Assembly (NCBI RefSeq): GCF_005239225.2
Contig: NC_133293.1
Span: 10,880,333 to 10,944,332, forward strand
Direction of reading: 5' to 3'
Length of the DNA: 64,000 nt
Source: Populus alba
Taxonomy: Eukaryota > Streptophyta > Magnoliopsida > Malpighiales > Salicaceae
Of the stretch, positions 1 to 11,695 are shown piece by piece (position 1 is the stretch's first letter; every line of letters starts with the position of its first letter). The notes beneath the pieces were generated by a model. The model saw nothing but the letters and a program-made list of their open reading frames with translations, was not told the origin of the DNA and ran no database searches. Position numbers and translations under genes: made by a program.

Positions 1-672
1 TCCCCATCCAACACGACAGGGAAATCCCCCCCTTGATTCCAAAGAATCCTTTTGTATTTAACCAAAATTAGTGGAGCAAACACCCTCATATCCAACTTAT
101 TTTAGCCATAATGCCAAAATCGATCAGCTTTTATAATCACTGCAACAATGGTTAACTCAAATATCAAAAGCATGTTTCATATTTGCATTGCAATCCACCT
201 GAAAGCTTTGGTGGCGTGTTTAAAGCAAAGATTCAGAGCAGACCTTCATTTTGCACTCTACCAACTCCAATCTTGCTTGAGGATCGTGCATAAGACCCTT
301 CCAAGGAAAGGAACCAAATAGGCTAATGCTTTCTCTCACCAAGAGGAGCATCTATTGAAACCTCGGGCATAAATTAAACTGGCAATGGACACCTTTCCAA
401 GTTTAAGCTTTCAGCTAATTTGTCATTCAATTTGACCGACACTCTTGACATACACGATGAACTACAGGTCCATTTAACCTGTACTTCAACAGCTAATTTT
501 TTGAAATGAGCATCTCTTTTCACCTCTCTTGCATGACATTCTCACACTATAATCAATATTGATGATCTTTGTAACCATATTAAACACGCACATTCTGACC
601 TGGCTATACTTACAACACCTAAACTGCATCACCCTCGAGGGTGAACCGTGCTGGAGCAACTACGCTATTTCA

Positions 673-3600
673 CTAGAAGAGCTCCATCAGCTGCTGAGAT
701 ACATCTGCATCGTATAGTCACATACAAATGAATTAGCAATGAAAAGCTTTGTAAGTCTGATAGAAATATTTAGCATGAAGTTAATTTAAGAAAAGCTCAT
801 CAAATGCAAGCACAAACTTCACTACAGACGCACGGAGACAAACATGCATGCATGCATATGGACACATGCATATGGACACGTGGACACATATTACAAGCAT
901 ACAAAGTTAAAATGGTGAATACCAGCCAACCCATATAGCCAATTTTCACCCTCTATTGCCACTACAATTTAATATATATATTTTTTTTTTTGAAAAAAAA
1001 GGAGTTTGTCTCCCTGAACAATTTACAGATTTTGTCCACTGGGACATCATCAAAATGTCACAAAATTGAAGCAAGATTCTGATCCAGAAATGATAGAACC
1101 AGTCCATTATTCACAGCTAAGTTGACTCTGTAGATTTGAACAGCATATATAAAGATTCGGAAAATCACCAGTTTTATACTATTTATCCAGTAACTGAATT
1201 TGAGTACAAGGGATTAAGCCAGTGTAATGAATTAATATAACTCATGAAAGTTGTGTGGAGCTACCTTGGAGAATAGCTGGTGTTGTTTCAAACTCCTGCC
1301 AGATATTCTGGTAAAAAGCAAGATCAAAATTTAGAAGCTTGGCAGCTAGATAAGCAGCACCAGCAGCAATGTGATGGGGCTTAAACTGAAGCCATAAGGA
1401 ACTCCGAAGCCTGCAAAACAAAATAATAGCTTTTATAAAGTGTGCTAAAACCACCAGCATCCAGCACATGATGAGAGGTGAAACAACTGTCAAACCAACC
1501 AAGCCTCACGGCACTAATATTGAAACCATGGCTCTTGTGCAACTTATCATATTGCTAGATTTGATCAGAGGCATATTAGCAGTGAAAGTAAAATACATAA
1601 ACAATCAGAGAAAATCAAAACACTAGCAGATAATATATCATTAAGGATTCAAGTACAAAAAAAAAATGCAAGTCAAGTCATTTTTCTCTTACCCACCACA
1701 AAAGCAGCAAACCCAGGAAGAATATTTTGCAAGAAACTCTGCAGGATTGCTGATAGAGTACCAAAACTATAACAAACAACACACTCATTTATAAACAAAT
1801 CAACTCCCAGGCCCATTCTGAAACAGGGGCTTTATAACTCCAGAAACATACACAATTCAAATAATAAAACAAATAGAAACTAGCAGCACATTCTGCATCT
1901 TCTGCTCCACAACTTGATCTGGAAAGGCTTGTCAAAACACATGAACTAATGCTCATGAATCAGGCATGCTACCCCAGACATGGAATAACACCATCCCATA
2001 TCCTCTAGCCAGCTATAAGCAACATTTAAATCCACGAGCAAAAATATATGGCATAATTTTATACATATATTGTAAACTGAAGTACTCCATATATATAATA
2101 TCAGGCTATATGAAAGGGTTCTGAAACTTTTGAACCATATTTGTGAATGATTTAAAAGCTCAAACTGATATGAGGAATCATCAAAACTGATAGTGGTTAA
2201 AAGTAGAAAAGTTATGTTTGGATTTGAAAAGGCTCAAAGAATGAGAATTAGAAGGAAGCTGGAGATGAATGGGATAGAATACCGAAGGTGTCAGGGTCAA
2301 GGCCCAGTGCTGGGGGTAAATATAGTAAAACGTGATATTATAGCATTGCTTTGCTAACTTGGCCCCTCATCCTACAGTCCCCCTTCAAGAATAAGAACAG
2401 CTTATGGCATTGAACCGTGAAAGGTGTTGTTTCTTCAATCTTTCTACAAAAGAAAAACAAATCCAAACTTCAAGACTTTAACTTACAGGGAATATTTTTC
2501 CAATGTAGCTCATCATTGGCCAGTCAACAACACCATGAATCGGAAAGGAAGCAGAGATCACCTATGGAGCTAATTAAGCTGGGCAAAGAACAACCTCTGG
2601 CCTGATATTGCCACCCCAGGCATAGCATGGGAGAGATCAGGAGCCCTGGGCCAAGGAGATTGAGTGTTCATGCTCAATAGTATCGCTCCTTTAATCAAAG
2701 CATAGCCCCAAGGCCAGAGTGAGAATGGAGCAGGTCTCAGACTCCAATTTTACCAAAGGGAAAAGGTTCAAGCTTCTTATATTTTTAGAATTCCTAAAGA
2801 ACATTTAACATGCTCTGATTTGCAAATGCCTGGATGTATTTAACACAAAATCTAGCAGGCTGGCACCTGTTCCAGGTGCCATTTGATAGCTGAGCATAAA
2901 AAGACAACCCAGCTCACCGCACCCATGTGAGTCATGCACCAGAATAGCAGGTATATTAATAACAACAGCAATATTGGTAGAAATTATAATGATAGCAGCA
3001 GATGACAATAACAAAAAAGTACAAGGATGCCCACATCTAATTTTTTTCCTGAATGATACAAGCAGTACCACCACTTCCACTCATAGTCATGGAGGTTTAT
3101 GCAGTCCATTTAATTGACAACAAGTGCACAGAAAAACCACACGGATATTCCCATTTTAGAGGTCTTCGAAACAGCCAAGGTCAATAATAGGGTAGGGTCA
3201 AGGTATCAGACTGAAACTGCGCCACAACTAAAGGAATCCATCATATTAAGATCATGACAAATATGTGTCCTAACATGGTCATTGTCAGATTTTGACATGT
3301 CTTAGGTTTGTGTGCCAATTGTTTCCAAACAAACAATTTAACTATGCACTTTATATATGTGAGTTTACCAGCACCGAGAAACTGACATCTGTGCCAATGA
3401 GCCATATAGATCAATTAGCATACTGTGACCATCATCCCCTAATGGACTTGGATTCGAGTGTCCTTGTATATACAAGAATAAAAAAAAGAGCTACCATGCT
3501 GTTTGTTCCTTTCTCAATTTTATCTATGCTGGCAACATCAAACAATTTTCCACCAGCTAACCATTACAAAACACCAGCACGGTGATACTCGGTCAAACTT

Positions 3601-6600
3601 TAAGGTGCACAAGGGCCCTCACACTGGCACATCAAAACTCAATCTATCACACTATGCAGCTACACAACCCTCTGACACACTCAGGTATCTACACCTGTTG
3701 AACAATTTACTAAACTTTTTATTCTAAAATAACCTTATCTTCATGATATCAGACCAAAAAAGTGCCCCCAAATTTGGAGAAAAAAGGAGTTAATGCAAAA
3801 TGTTTTTTTTCTTTTTTGATAAAAAAAATATATATATATATCAGAGGGGACTCATGCCATATAGAAAATAAGGGCAAAAATCATTGAGGGAAAATAAGAA
3901 AAAACGATATCCCAGTCACTATGGATTTTGATCATTGTCAAATCAATTTAGTTTCCTCCAAATCAGGGTGAATGGATGCTAAATGAACAAGCAGCCAGGT
4001 CTTACAAACTTTAAGTTTGTACAAGGAGGCTAGACAACTTGCTCCAAATGAATGTATGAAAAAGGAAGAAGAGAGTGAGAAAAAGTTGAATGCAAAAAAG
4101 ATTTTGGATGTTCCGAGGCTATCTTTTTTAGCAAATAACCCGGTTGATGGGGGTATAGTGAATCACAGTAATGTGATCCACAACATCTTGGCAAAGCAAC
4201 TTCAGATGTTTAAAAACTTTCCATGCACAGCATATCAATCCGCCAGCTAACAATATCATACAGGTGAGCACGTTAATCTTGTGTAGACCCTGCAATTATA
4301 TGCCATGCCAAAAACATCAATATCCCATACCAGAATAACTACATAGTGTAGTTACTTAAAGAAAACCATTGAGACTAGTAGAACACTATGTTGAACCAAA
4401 AGAGAAAAAGAAGAACCCAGCACATACTCTCCATGGCCCAAGTACAAAGAGTCCCCCCCAACTTCCGATTCGCTGGGATTTAGACACAAACCAGTCCATC
4501 TATAGACACAGACAAGCCATCATAACTGCAAGACCACTTGCTAAATCTTAAACCATGTCTTTAGCTGAACTAGTGTGAGAAAATCCAGATATAATATATT
4601 TACAAGAAGATGGTCCAAATCAAATTGCTTCCTGAAGAAAGGAGCATAATCAGAATTATTATTATTATTATACAAAAGTTCATTTTATAAAAGCTAGTTC
4701 ATTTTGACACTGAAACTAGCTGATATAAATGAACCGCACCAATACAAATCTAAAGAACCAATAAAATATACCATATTGAAAGTAGTGCACTTACCCTTCA
4801 CTGACCAAGTTTAGCGCCAGATTCACCAACACAGTTTGTGAAAGACCTAATTTGTTGAGGACAGATGTAAGGGGACCATATGGATGCTGCACATTGAGTT
4901 CAAAATTGAGTGTAGTCAGAATCATTTGCTCAGCCTCAATCACTCGTTCTCGGTACTGTTCAAACCAGTCCTGTTTAGAAAATCTCATTTCATGTTAGCA
5001 TGCTAAAGACTTGAAGCTGCAACTTTTCAAGAAAAAAAATAAATCAGTAGTAAAATGCACAAGTGGAGCCGCTTTCACAAATAGGTTAGATTACCAGATA
5101 CTTGTCACTTTGAAATTTCATGTTGTGCAAGAAATAAGGTATAAATTAACCTGGAGTAAATTCAACATGTTTCGAGATAGGAGCTCCATTCATGAATTGG
5201 CATGAGCATATTTTATGTTATCCACTTTATGTTTTTAAAACAGAAGCAAATTAGATTTTTTTCCCCTTTTAATAGATTTAACAGATAAGAAGTTATGAAT
5301 CAGCCTGCAAGATACTTACAAGAGGGAGCAGGTACGACAAGAAAGTAATATCCTGCTTGTGGAAAATCTCACAAGAGGCTCTCACTACATTGTTCAAAGG
5401 ACAAGGTGTCTCCTCAGACTTTGCAGCGAGAAAAAGTGCAGCAACGGCAATTAACTGCAACATGCCCAAAACAAATATGACAAACATAACCATCACAAAA
5501 AGGAACGTGCACTAGATTGATCGCATAATCGTATTCCAAGCATCACCAGAAGGCATTCATGCGAGTATATGAAAAATCTTACCAAGACTAAACAAGTCAT
5601 TACTGGCCAGAAATCAGAAAATAAAAGGACCAAATAATAGATGCAACAAATCTAGAAATGCCAAAAGATAAGAATAAACAAGTCATTGCTGTCTGCCTAA
5701 TTTTTTTAAAGTTACAAATGCAGAATGCTGCAGTATCAGATTACGTGAACAAAGCAGCTACAGGACCCAGATCCTTGTGTTAAAAGAATTGTCTTGAATC
5801 GAATGTTAACTCCACTTTCAGCAGAGGAGGGATCATAAGCCAGGAGGACTTGTCAATTTCCAAATCAAGACAGCATAAGAGAGTACGCCAAGCTTCCATA
5901 GATTAACCATCAGTTTGGACATAATACTTGTTTAGTTATTTATCTGCTCAAAGTTCTAAACAGCTAATAACATTATTGTCTTAATAAAAATAGCGCCAGG
6001 GAGAGTGCCAACACAATTCAGGGAAGGTTTCTAGAGTAAAATAGTTTCCCCTGTGAAATGACAGTACGCAAAGTCTCCTCCAAGAAGGTAACAGGGTAGT
6101 CAAAAATTCAAGCATAAGCATTAAGAACTCACAAATCTATCATGGCAAGCATGTGATCGTCGAACAAAAAACCGGTGGCACAAAACCATGGCGGTGCCAA
6201 TAGTAGTTTGTGGCCTACAAGAATCGAAGGAGTAAGTTAATAACATTGAAATTCTGATAAGCAAGCGTCCAAACAAAAAATAATAACTCGAAACACATTC
6301 CAGGTGGAGCACTTACAACTCCAGCCGCAGCCCAAGATTCTGAAGGAAGGCACAATAAGAATACCGCAGATGTGTTTCACGTAGTGCATCAATTCCATCT
6401 TTTCTTGATGGGGAGTATCTCTCAATCTCATCCTTTGACAAAAATACTGGTTCATCTTCTTCCAGTTTTGAGCGGTCACGTTTGCAACTCATAGATGTAG
6501 ATGTAGAGACCTCAGCATTGGATCTTGTAATCAGAGGGGCTGAATTGTTGTAAGTTGATTGATCAGCGCATTCATATGCATTGTACTGAGGGTAGTGTCT

Positions 6601-6873
6601 CCCACCACATTCTCCCCAAGTATCCACACTAAATTTTCTCCTTTTAAAAGCTGGTCCAACAGTAGGAGGGTTAGCATAACCATTGACATGGTCCCTGAAT
6701 TTCCCCGAGGAGAAATCACGGAAATTGCTATGATTCCAGATGTAGTTGTAGTTGCTGCTCCTATTCACATTCACGTTCCTGTTTCTATGGTTGAAATTGT
6801 TTCCATTGAAAGAGGTCCACCGATCATCATGGCATGTTCCTCCTTGTGAACGATAATTCCGTGCAAAAGACAT
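673..6873 (-). CDS. CYCT1: Cyclin-T1-like protein (P-TEFb cyclin), 375 aa, six coding exons
   Basis: Coding exons, in transcript order on the minus strand, are 6873-6317, 6214-6133, 5454-5320, 4970-4795, 1410-1265 and 704-673. They total 1128 nt (375 aa plus stop). All junctions are GT-AG and in phase. Residues 1-145 are Asn/Arg/Tyr-rich and contain a basic FKRRKF stretch (76-81). The cyclin fold starts near 147 (FLSKDEIERYSPSRKDGID) and continues through PQTTIGTAMVLCHRFF, LFLAAKSEETPCPL, LNFELNVQHPYGPL and LQFKPHHIAAGAAYLAAK, ending DVSQQLMELF. These are hallmarks of plant cyclin T, closest by eye to CYCT1;3. Family knowledge: cyclin T binds CDKC/CDK9 kinases in the nucleus and stimulates phosphorylation of the RNA polymerase II C-terminal domain. 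I chose the ATG at 6873 because a good acceptor (TTTGTCAG) lies five bases before it, which places the in-frame ATG at 6894 inside a 5'-UTR intron. The short C-terminus right after the cyclin fold matches short family members. Confidence 0.93.
845..890. repeat. Short CATGCATATGGACA tandem repeat in cyclin-T intron 5
   Basis: The sequence repeats CATGCATATGGACA(C) with partial copies: GCATGCATATGGACACATGCA, then TATGGACACGTGGACACAT. It lies inside the 560-nt last intron of the cyclin-T gene. It is a local slippage repeat with no visible coding or splice role. Confidence 0.6.
1411..4794 (-). other. Intron 4 of the cyclin-T gene, 3.4 kb
   Basis: This intron is far longer than its neighbours. 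It runs between the donor after the SEG codons and the acceptor before the LRSSLWLQ exon. No coding homology was recognised on either strand. It contains an A-rich/TA-rich stretch near 3800-3840 and a poly-A stretch near 1660. The short ORFs inside look like chance open frames. Its size suggests old repeat insertions that I could not classify. Confidence 0.7.
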
Positions 6874-7580
6874 TTTTCCTGACAAATTAGCCATAAAAAA
6901 AAACACAATATGAATAAGATTGAACCGCAAAAATAATAAACTCGTCCAGAAAATCTGAAACTTCACGTAGTAAGTCAAGTCACTTGTAGTGTAGTTGTTT
7001 TTCTCAAAATTTTGTGCTTATATGCATTTGAACTTTCCTTAAAAAGATCGGTTTGACATGAGCCGGAACATGAAAATACTAGTTTCTTCAACAACAAAAA
7101 TCCAGATAAAAGCTTAAGCATTTCTTCAAAATCAAAGGCCTGTACTAAGCTAAGTTTCTTGGTGGAAACCAATTATTTTTCTAAAACAGCCTTTTAATGA
7201 ACAAAAAAAACGAAGAAAGATATGTAATACACTGATCTAAGTAATCCGAATTAAAGTTCTACAGAATACTAAAGATAACAGAAAGACTTACAAAAACACA
7301 CAAAAAAAATCATTCATATATGTCAATCGCACGTCAAAAACATCAATTGAACGGTAACAAGAGGGATAAGATCACGAATAATTACAGTGATTAGTGGAGA
7401 TATAGATCTGAAAATTCCGTGATTAAGATTAAGAAACCACGCGAAGTATTTTGGTTTTTATCGGGCGAGGAGGCTCAGATTATTAGATTAAAGAGAGGGT
7501 TCGAATTAAAGAAGAGAAAGCGTCAACGAAGGTGGTCAAAAAAAAACACCGAGAGATGGAGAGCTGAAAAGGATGAGAGA

Positions 7581-7594
7581 AGATATAAATATAC
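7581..7594 (-). promoter_or_regulatory. Probable TATA box of the cyclin-T gene
   Basis: The minus strand reads GTATATTTATATCT about 700 bp upstream of the start codon. It is followed by a pyrimidine-rich stretch typical of a plant 5' UTR. The distance to the ATG is explained by a 5'-UTR intron whose acceptor sits at 6880-6879. The exact transcription start was not determined. Confidence 0.45.
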
Positions 7595-7599
7595 AACTT

Positions 7600-9440
7600 A
7601 ATGGTTGAGTTAGGTCAGGCGGTTGCTTGCTTTGCTTTTTTGTCTTTTGTGTTTTTAGATTTTGTTAAAAAAATTAGCAAGGTAAATATATATATAAAAA
7701 AAAAATAGTGGATTAATATCATTTCAAAAAAAATTTAATGAAATATTATGTTGCAATTTAAAAACATGAAAAAAAAAAAATTGTTTATTTTATTTAGTTG
7801 ATTGGTTAAATCCAGTCATAGTAATTGATGAATCATTTTATATAAAGACTATAATTTTATTAAAAAAATTCATTAGATGTGATTTAAGAGTTAAAATTAT
7901 TTTTATTCAAGTTGTAAATTAAAAAATAAACTTGGATAAAATTTTAAAAAATTACTATTCACACAATAATTGTAATTTTTAAAAGTTCGTTATGGATCTG
8001 TTATAATTAAATGAAGATTTGCCCGAAAAAATTTCATGAATAGCTTTATATATGTATTTATGGACTAGTGAGATAGGTTTAGGTAAAGGATAAGGTTTAG
8101 TTACACCAAACAAAAATAACAACTCAACATGTTCATAACTTTTAATCCGATAATTGGATCATATTTAAATTTTCACAAGAGTTTTCAAATGTTGTTTTCC
8201 ATGTAATAGTTGTTATATCATTATGTGGATCATCAAATCATTAGATATCAAAAATCTAGTTGAGCTTTTAGTTTTGACACTTTTGATATTTTATTATTAT
8301 TTCTATAATCAATCAACCGATTTCACTAATTATTACGAAGTGGTTGATTAATTGAGTTAAAAATAAAATAATTTTTTGCTTTTATTTAAACTCACTAGTT
8401 TTTTTTTTGTTTTTTTTTTTTGCGATAATTAACCAATTTGTTCTTTTGTTTTTCCTGAATTAGGCTGTTTTCTTCTTCTTCTTTTTTTTAGTTTGGTAGG
8501 GATGAGATTTTAGTTGGGTGGACGTTGGTCGGTAAAAAACCTTTCCTCCTTTTTTTGGCAAGTTTATTTATTTTCCTTTTTTTCTTAATATTTATAGTAT
8601 TTTTGGATTGAAATATTAGACCTTTGGGTTCAATAGTGCAATAGTTTTTATTTTTTAATGTATTTTAAAACTATGATTCACTTGAAAAATCATAAAATTG
8701 ATGTTTTTATTGTTTTTTATGGTTAAATAAAAACATCTTAATAAACAAATTATGTATTTGAAATAAAATACTCTCAAAGCTCCGCACTACATTACCAAAC
8801 TATTACAATCACATAAGAGTAGCTGTGTGTTTAATGATGCACTTCAAATTACTTTGTAAAAATATATTTTAATTTAAAATATATTAAAATAATTTTTTTG
8901 TACAAACATACCAAAATCATTAAAAAACACTATTTTAATGCTTTTTTTTTAATGAAAAGTTAGTTGAACCATATTATTTATGCTTTTTTATATATATTTT
9001 TCAAGAATATTTTTAGCTTGAAAAAATATCAAATTAATATTTTTTTCAATGTTAATAATTTAATGTGCCGATGTTAAAATAAAATAAAAATTAAATATAT
9101 TTTTAAATGAAAATTTATTTTAAAATATATTTTGCAATATAATCTCAAACATGTAATAAACCTCATATAACTCAAATTCTAGAACACTAATTGAAATTTC
9201 TCTAGTATCAAATTTAAATTGTATTAAAAAAAAGTTAAGGTATAATTTTTTTTCCATTTCATAGGAAAAAAAAAAGGAAATGTATTTTCCGTTTATTTTT
9301 AAAAGGAATTTAAGTTAAAACTATATTAGACTTTAGGTTTTAAAACGATATCTTACTCTCTCTTTTTTTACTCTCTCTTTTTTAAAAGGTAGCATATTGC
9401 AAGCCCGTGGAGAATAACATGTTAAAATTAAATTAAAAGG
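7600..9440. other. AT-rich intergenic DNA with MITE-like remnants
   Basis: No gene was recognised. From about 8780 to 9160 the sequence carries stretches such as AAATATATTAAAATAATTTTTTT and pieces resembling CATCAAAACGATCTAAAAACAC, as in the abundant AT-rich MITE family seen elsewhere in the window. Boundaries could not be fixed. Confidence 0.4.
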
Positions 9441-9457
9441 GTAACTATACAAAAGTA

Positions 9458-9960
9458 ATGGAGATGAGCCTGATAAGGAGTGGATTGTCTGAGAAGAGAA
9501 GCTCCACGCGGCCTAAACGAACGACAGGAGCGAGAGCGAGAGATAGACGCACGCATACACGGACCAGACGACACCGCTTTGTTTCCTGCTCCAATTTACT
9601 GAGCTTGCGGCTTCCTCTGCCATGGCTGTTGCTGGAATGCCAAAAACCCATCCCCAACTCATATCATCTTGTACCAAAACCAGCACATAACCGGCAAAAA
9701 TAATTGTAAACACATCCCCATTTCTTATTTCATCGTTTTTCTCTCAGATCCAGGCCCAAGTTCAAATCTAAATACTCCTAATTGGATCCTATATGATTCA
9801 GATTGGATTTTCATTTTTGATTTCGCTTCATGAACTGCGAATTATAGTTTTTTCTCTTCAATAACTTCTTCTTCTTCGTCTATAATCCAAATTATCTGGA
9901 TTAGACCGAACACGTGATTTTTTGAAGTCTAATAAACCAGCGACTTAACCATGAACATGG
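9458..9960 (+). pseudogene. Possible fragment of a gene's 5' end (22-codon ORF after GC-richer leader)
   Basis: The segment is noticeably richer in CG than its surroundings and looks like a plant 5' UTR followed by an ATG in strong context (GCCATGGCT) at 9622. The reading frame, MAVAGMPKTHPQLISSCTKT..., stops after 22 codons at 9690. Downstream DNA becomes AT-rich with no further coding homology, and the tandem duplication begins at 10028. It may be the truncated first exon of a lost gene, for example one with an N-terminal targeting peptide. No family was recognised, and an unannotated small gene or chance are both possible. Confidence 0.25.
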
Positions 9961-10027
9961 AATAGTGTAATTGAGACCTGGGAAGTTGGGAGATCAATTT
10001 AATGATAATAATGAAGGGTTGGGAAAT

Positions 10028-11695
10028 TTTATGGTGTTTATTGAGTAACTAATAATATTACATTAGTTATTTTTTGAATTTATCTTGAAAAAAAAAACAT
10101 GATTCACTAAAAATCATAATAATATTTCCACGCAGAATTAATTTTGAAACAACTAACAGGATATTATCGGTCAATCCCCTGCACCATAAATTTCTCGGGA
10201 AGAAGTTGAAAAAAAACACAAGAGTTTATTGTTTTTTTTCTTTTCATGGAGAAAGAGAGAAACGAGGAATAGAGGGAGAGAGAGTGATTTGTGTTTTTAT
10301 TTTATTTTATTTTATAATATATTATATATACGAGGATCATAGCATTATTTTACAAGGTTTAAAAATTTAGGTTAGTTAGATATAAAGTGTATTTTTCTAA
10401 ACTGCAAATGCAAAAATAAATAAATAAAAAGACAAAATGATTAAAATATTGTGAAAAAAATGGAAAAAAAAGAGAGAAATGTAACTGCTAAAAAGTATGC
10501 GCGTGTGTGCGTTTCCAAAAACAATTTTTAATTCTTGTTGAGTTCTTGGAATATATGCAATTATGCATTTCTAAATTTATTATTCACAGTTCAATAGAAA
10601 ATTTGATTTATATTTGTGTAGTTCCAGTTGGTTCAACAATCAACTAAAATTTCATTTTTTGAACTAACAAATTCACACCTAGCCAGTAGGTAACATTAGA
10701 AATATGATTTTCTCTGATGGTTCTAAAGTTTGTCGACATGACTCATAAAAAAAAAAAAAAAAAATTTATTTTGAGTTAAAATTTAAATTTATTTTTTTAA
10801 TAATAAATTTGATAAAAATAAGTTAAATCACATGTTGAGCACAAATGACTTACATCAAATTTGAAAAATGAAGATAATGTAAATCATATTTAATAAATTA
10901 AAAATTAAAATTTGAGATTTTAAAACGTAATTAATCCCAAACTCAAATTTGTAACAACCTTTTAATTCAATAGACAAAATTGATCAATAATGAAGTAATT
11001 AACGTGTTTATAAATATAGTTGTGATTGTTTTTTAAAATGTTTTTCACTTAGAAATATATTAAAATAATATATATTTTTTTATTTTTAAAAAACTATTTT
11101 TTTACACTAACATATCAAAATGATCTAAAAACATTAAAAAATATATTAATTTAAAATAATAAAAAAAAGAAATTTTTTAAAATACTTTTAAAATACAAAA
11201 ACAAACAGAGAACCATACCAGATTTTATTCCACCATAATACCTGAGATCCAAAATTACAGGAGTAAGAGGTTTGGAAAGTGAAGCTTCCTGTTTGGATTT
11301 AAAATTACACACACACATACACAGGATCTACATGGAAAGAATTTTTTTTTTCTCTATTACTACAAAAGGAAAATATAAAATTTGAGTAATTTTGGGAAAA
11401 ATCTAAGTTTAGTTTATTTTCAACTCGAACAATACGTTTTAGCTAACCAAGTTTAAACAAATAATACCACCTACGGTGCCATTTGTTTCCTGACTATGAT
11501 GGTTGTTATTTTTTCTTCTCGTCTCTCTTTCTATGTGGAGTTGACTGAAAATAACAATAACAATAAAAAAAAAATAAAAAATGCATGGCAGGGGTGGGTA
11601 TGTGAATTGTCACGTGCCCTTTTTCTAGGCTGCTTCAGCCTGGCGGCATGAGTCCAATGCAGGCCGCCATGCTATCTCGGCTCACTTAAGTCTGC
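10028..11695 (+). repeat. Tandem duplication, copy 1 (1668 bp)
   Basis: The block starts TTTATGGTGTTTATTGAG and ends CTCACTTAAGTCTGC, then starts again immediately as copy 2. The two copies stay alignable over their full length with scattered substitutions and small indels. The junction carries a 5-bp microhomology (TTTAT). No gene lies inside; it includes an AT-rich MITE-like stretch at about 11030-11210. Copy 1 lacks the MITE found near the end of copy 2. Confidence 0.93.

Noticed and set aside
2417..4551. Several 60-97-codon frames inside the long cyclin-T intron
   Set aside because: None shows homology or codon bias; they are expected by chance in a 3.4-kb intron.
6559..6849. 96-codon plus-strand frame over the first cyclin-T exon
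   Set aside because: It is an antisense shadow; the minus-strand frame carries clear cyclin-T homology.
6874..6894. Upstream in-frame ATG (MANLSGK) as the cyclin-T start
   Set aside because: A strong acceptor with a pyrimidine tract (TTTGTCAG at 6886-6879) removes it as intron; the next ATG at 6873 is used.
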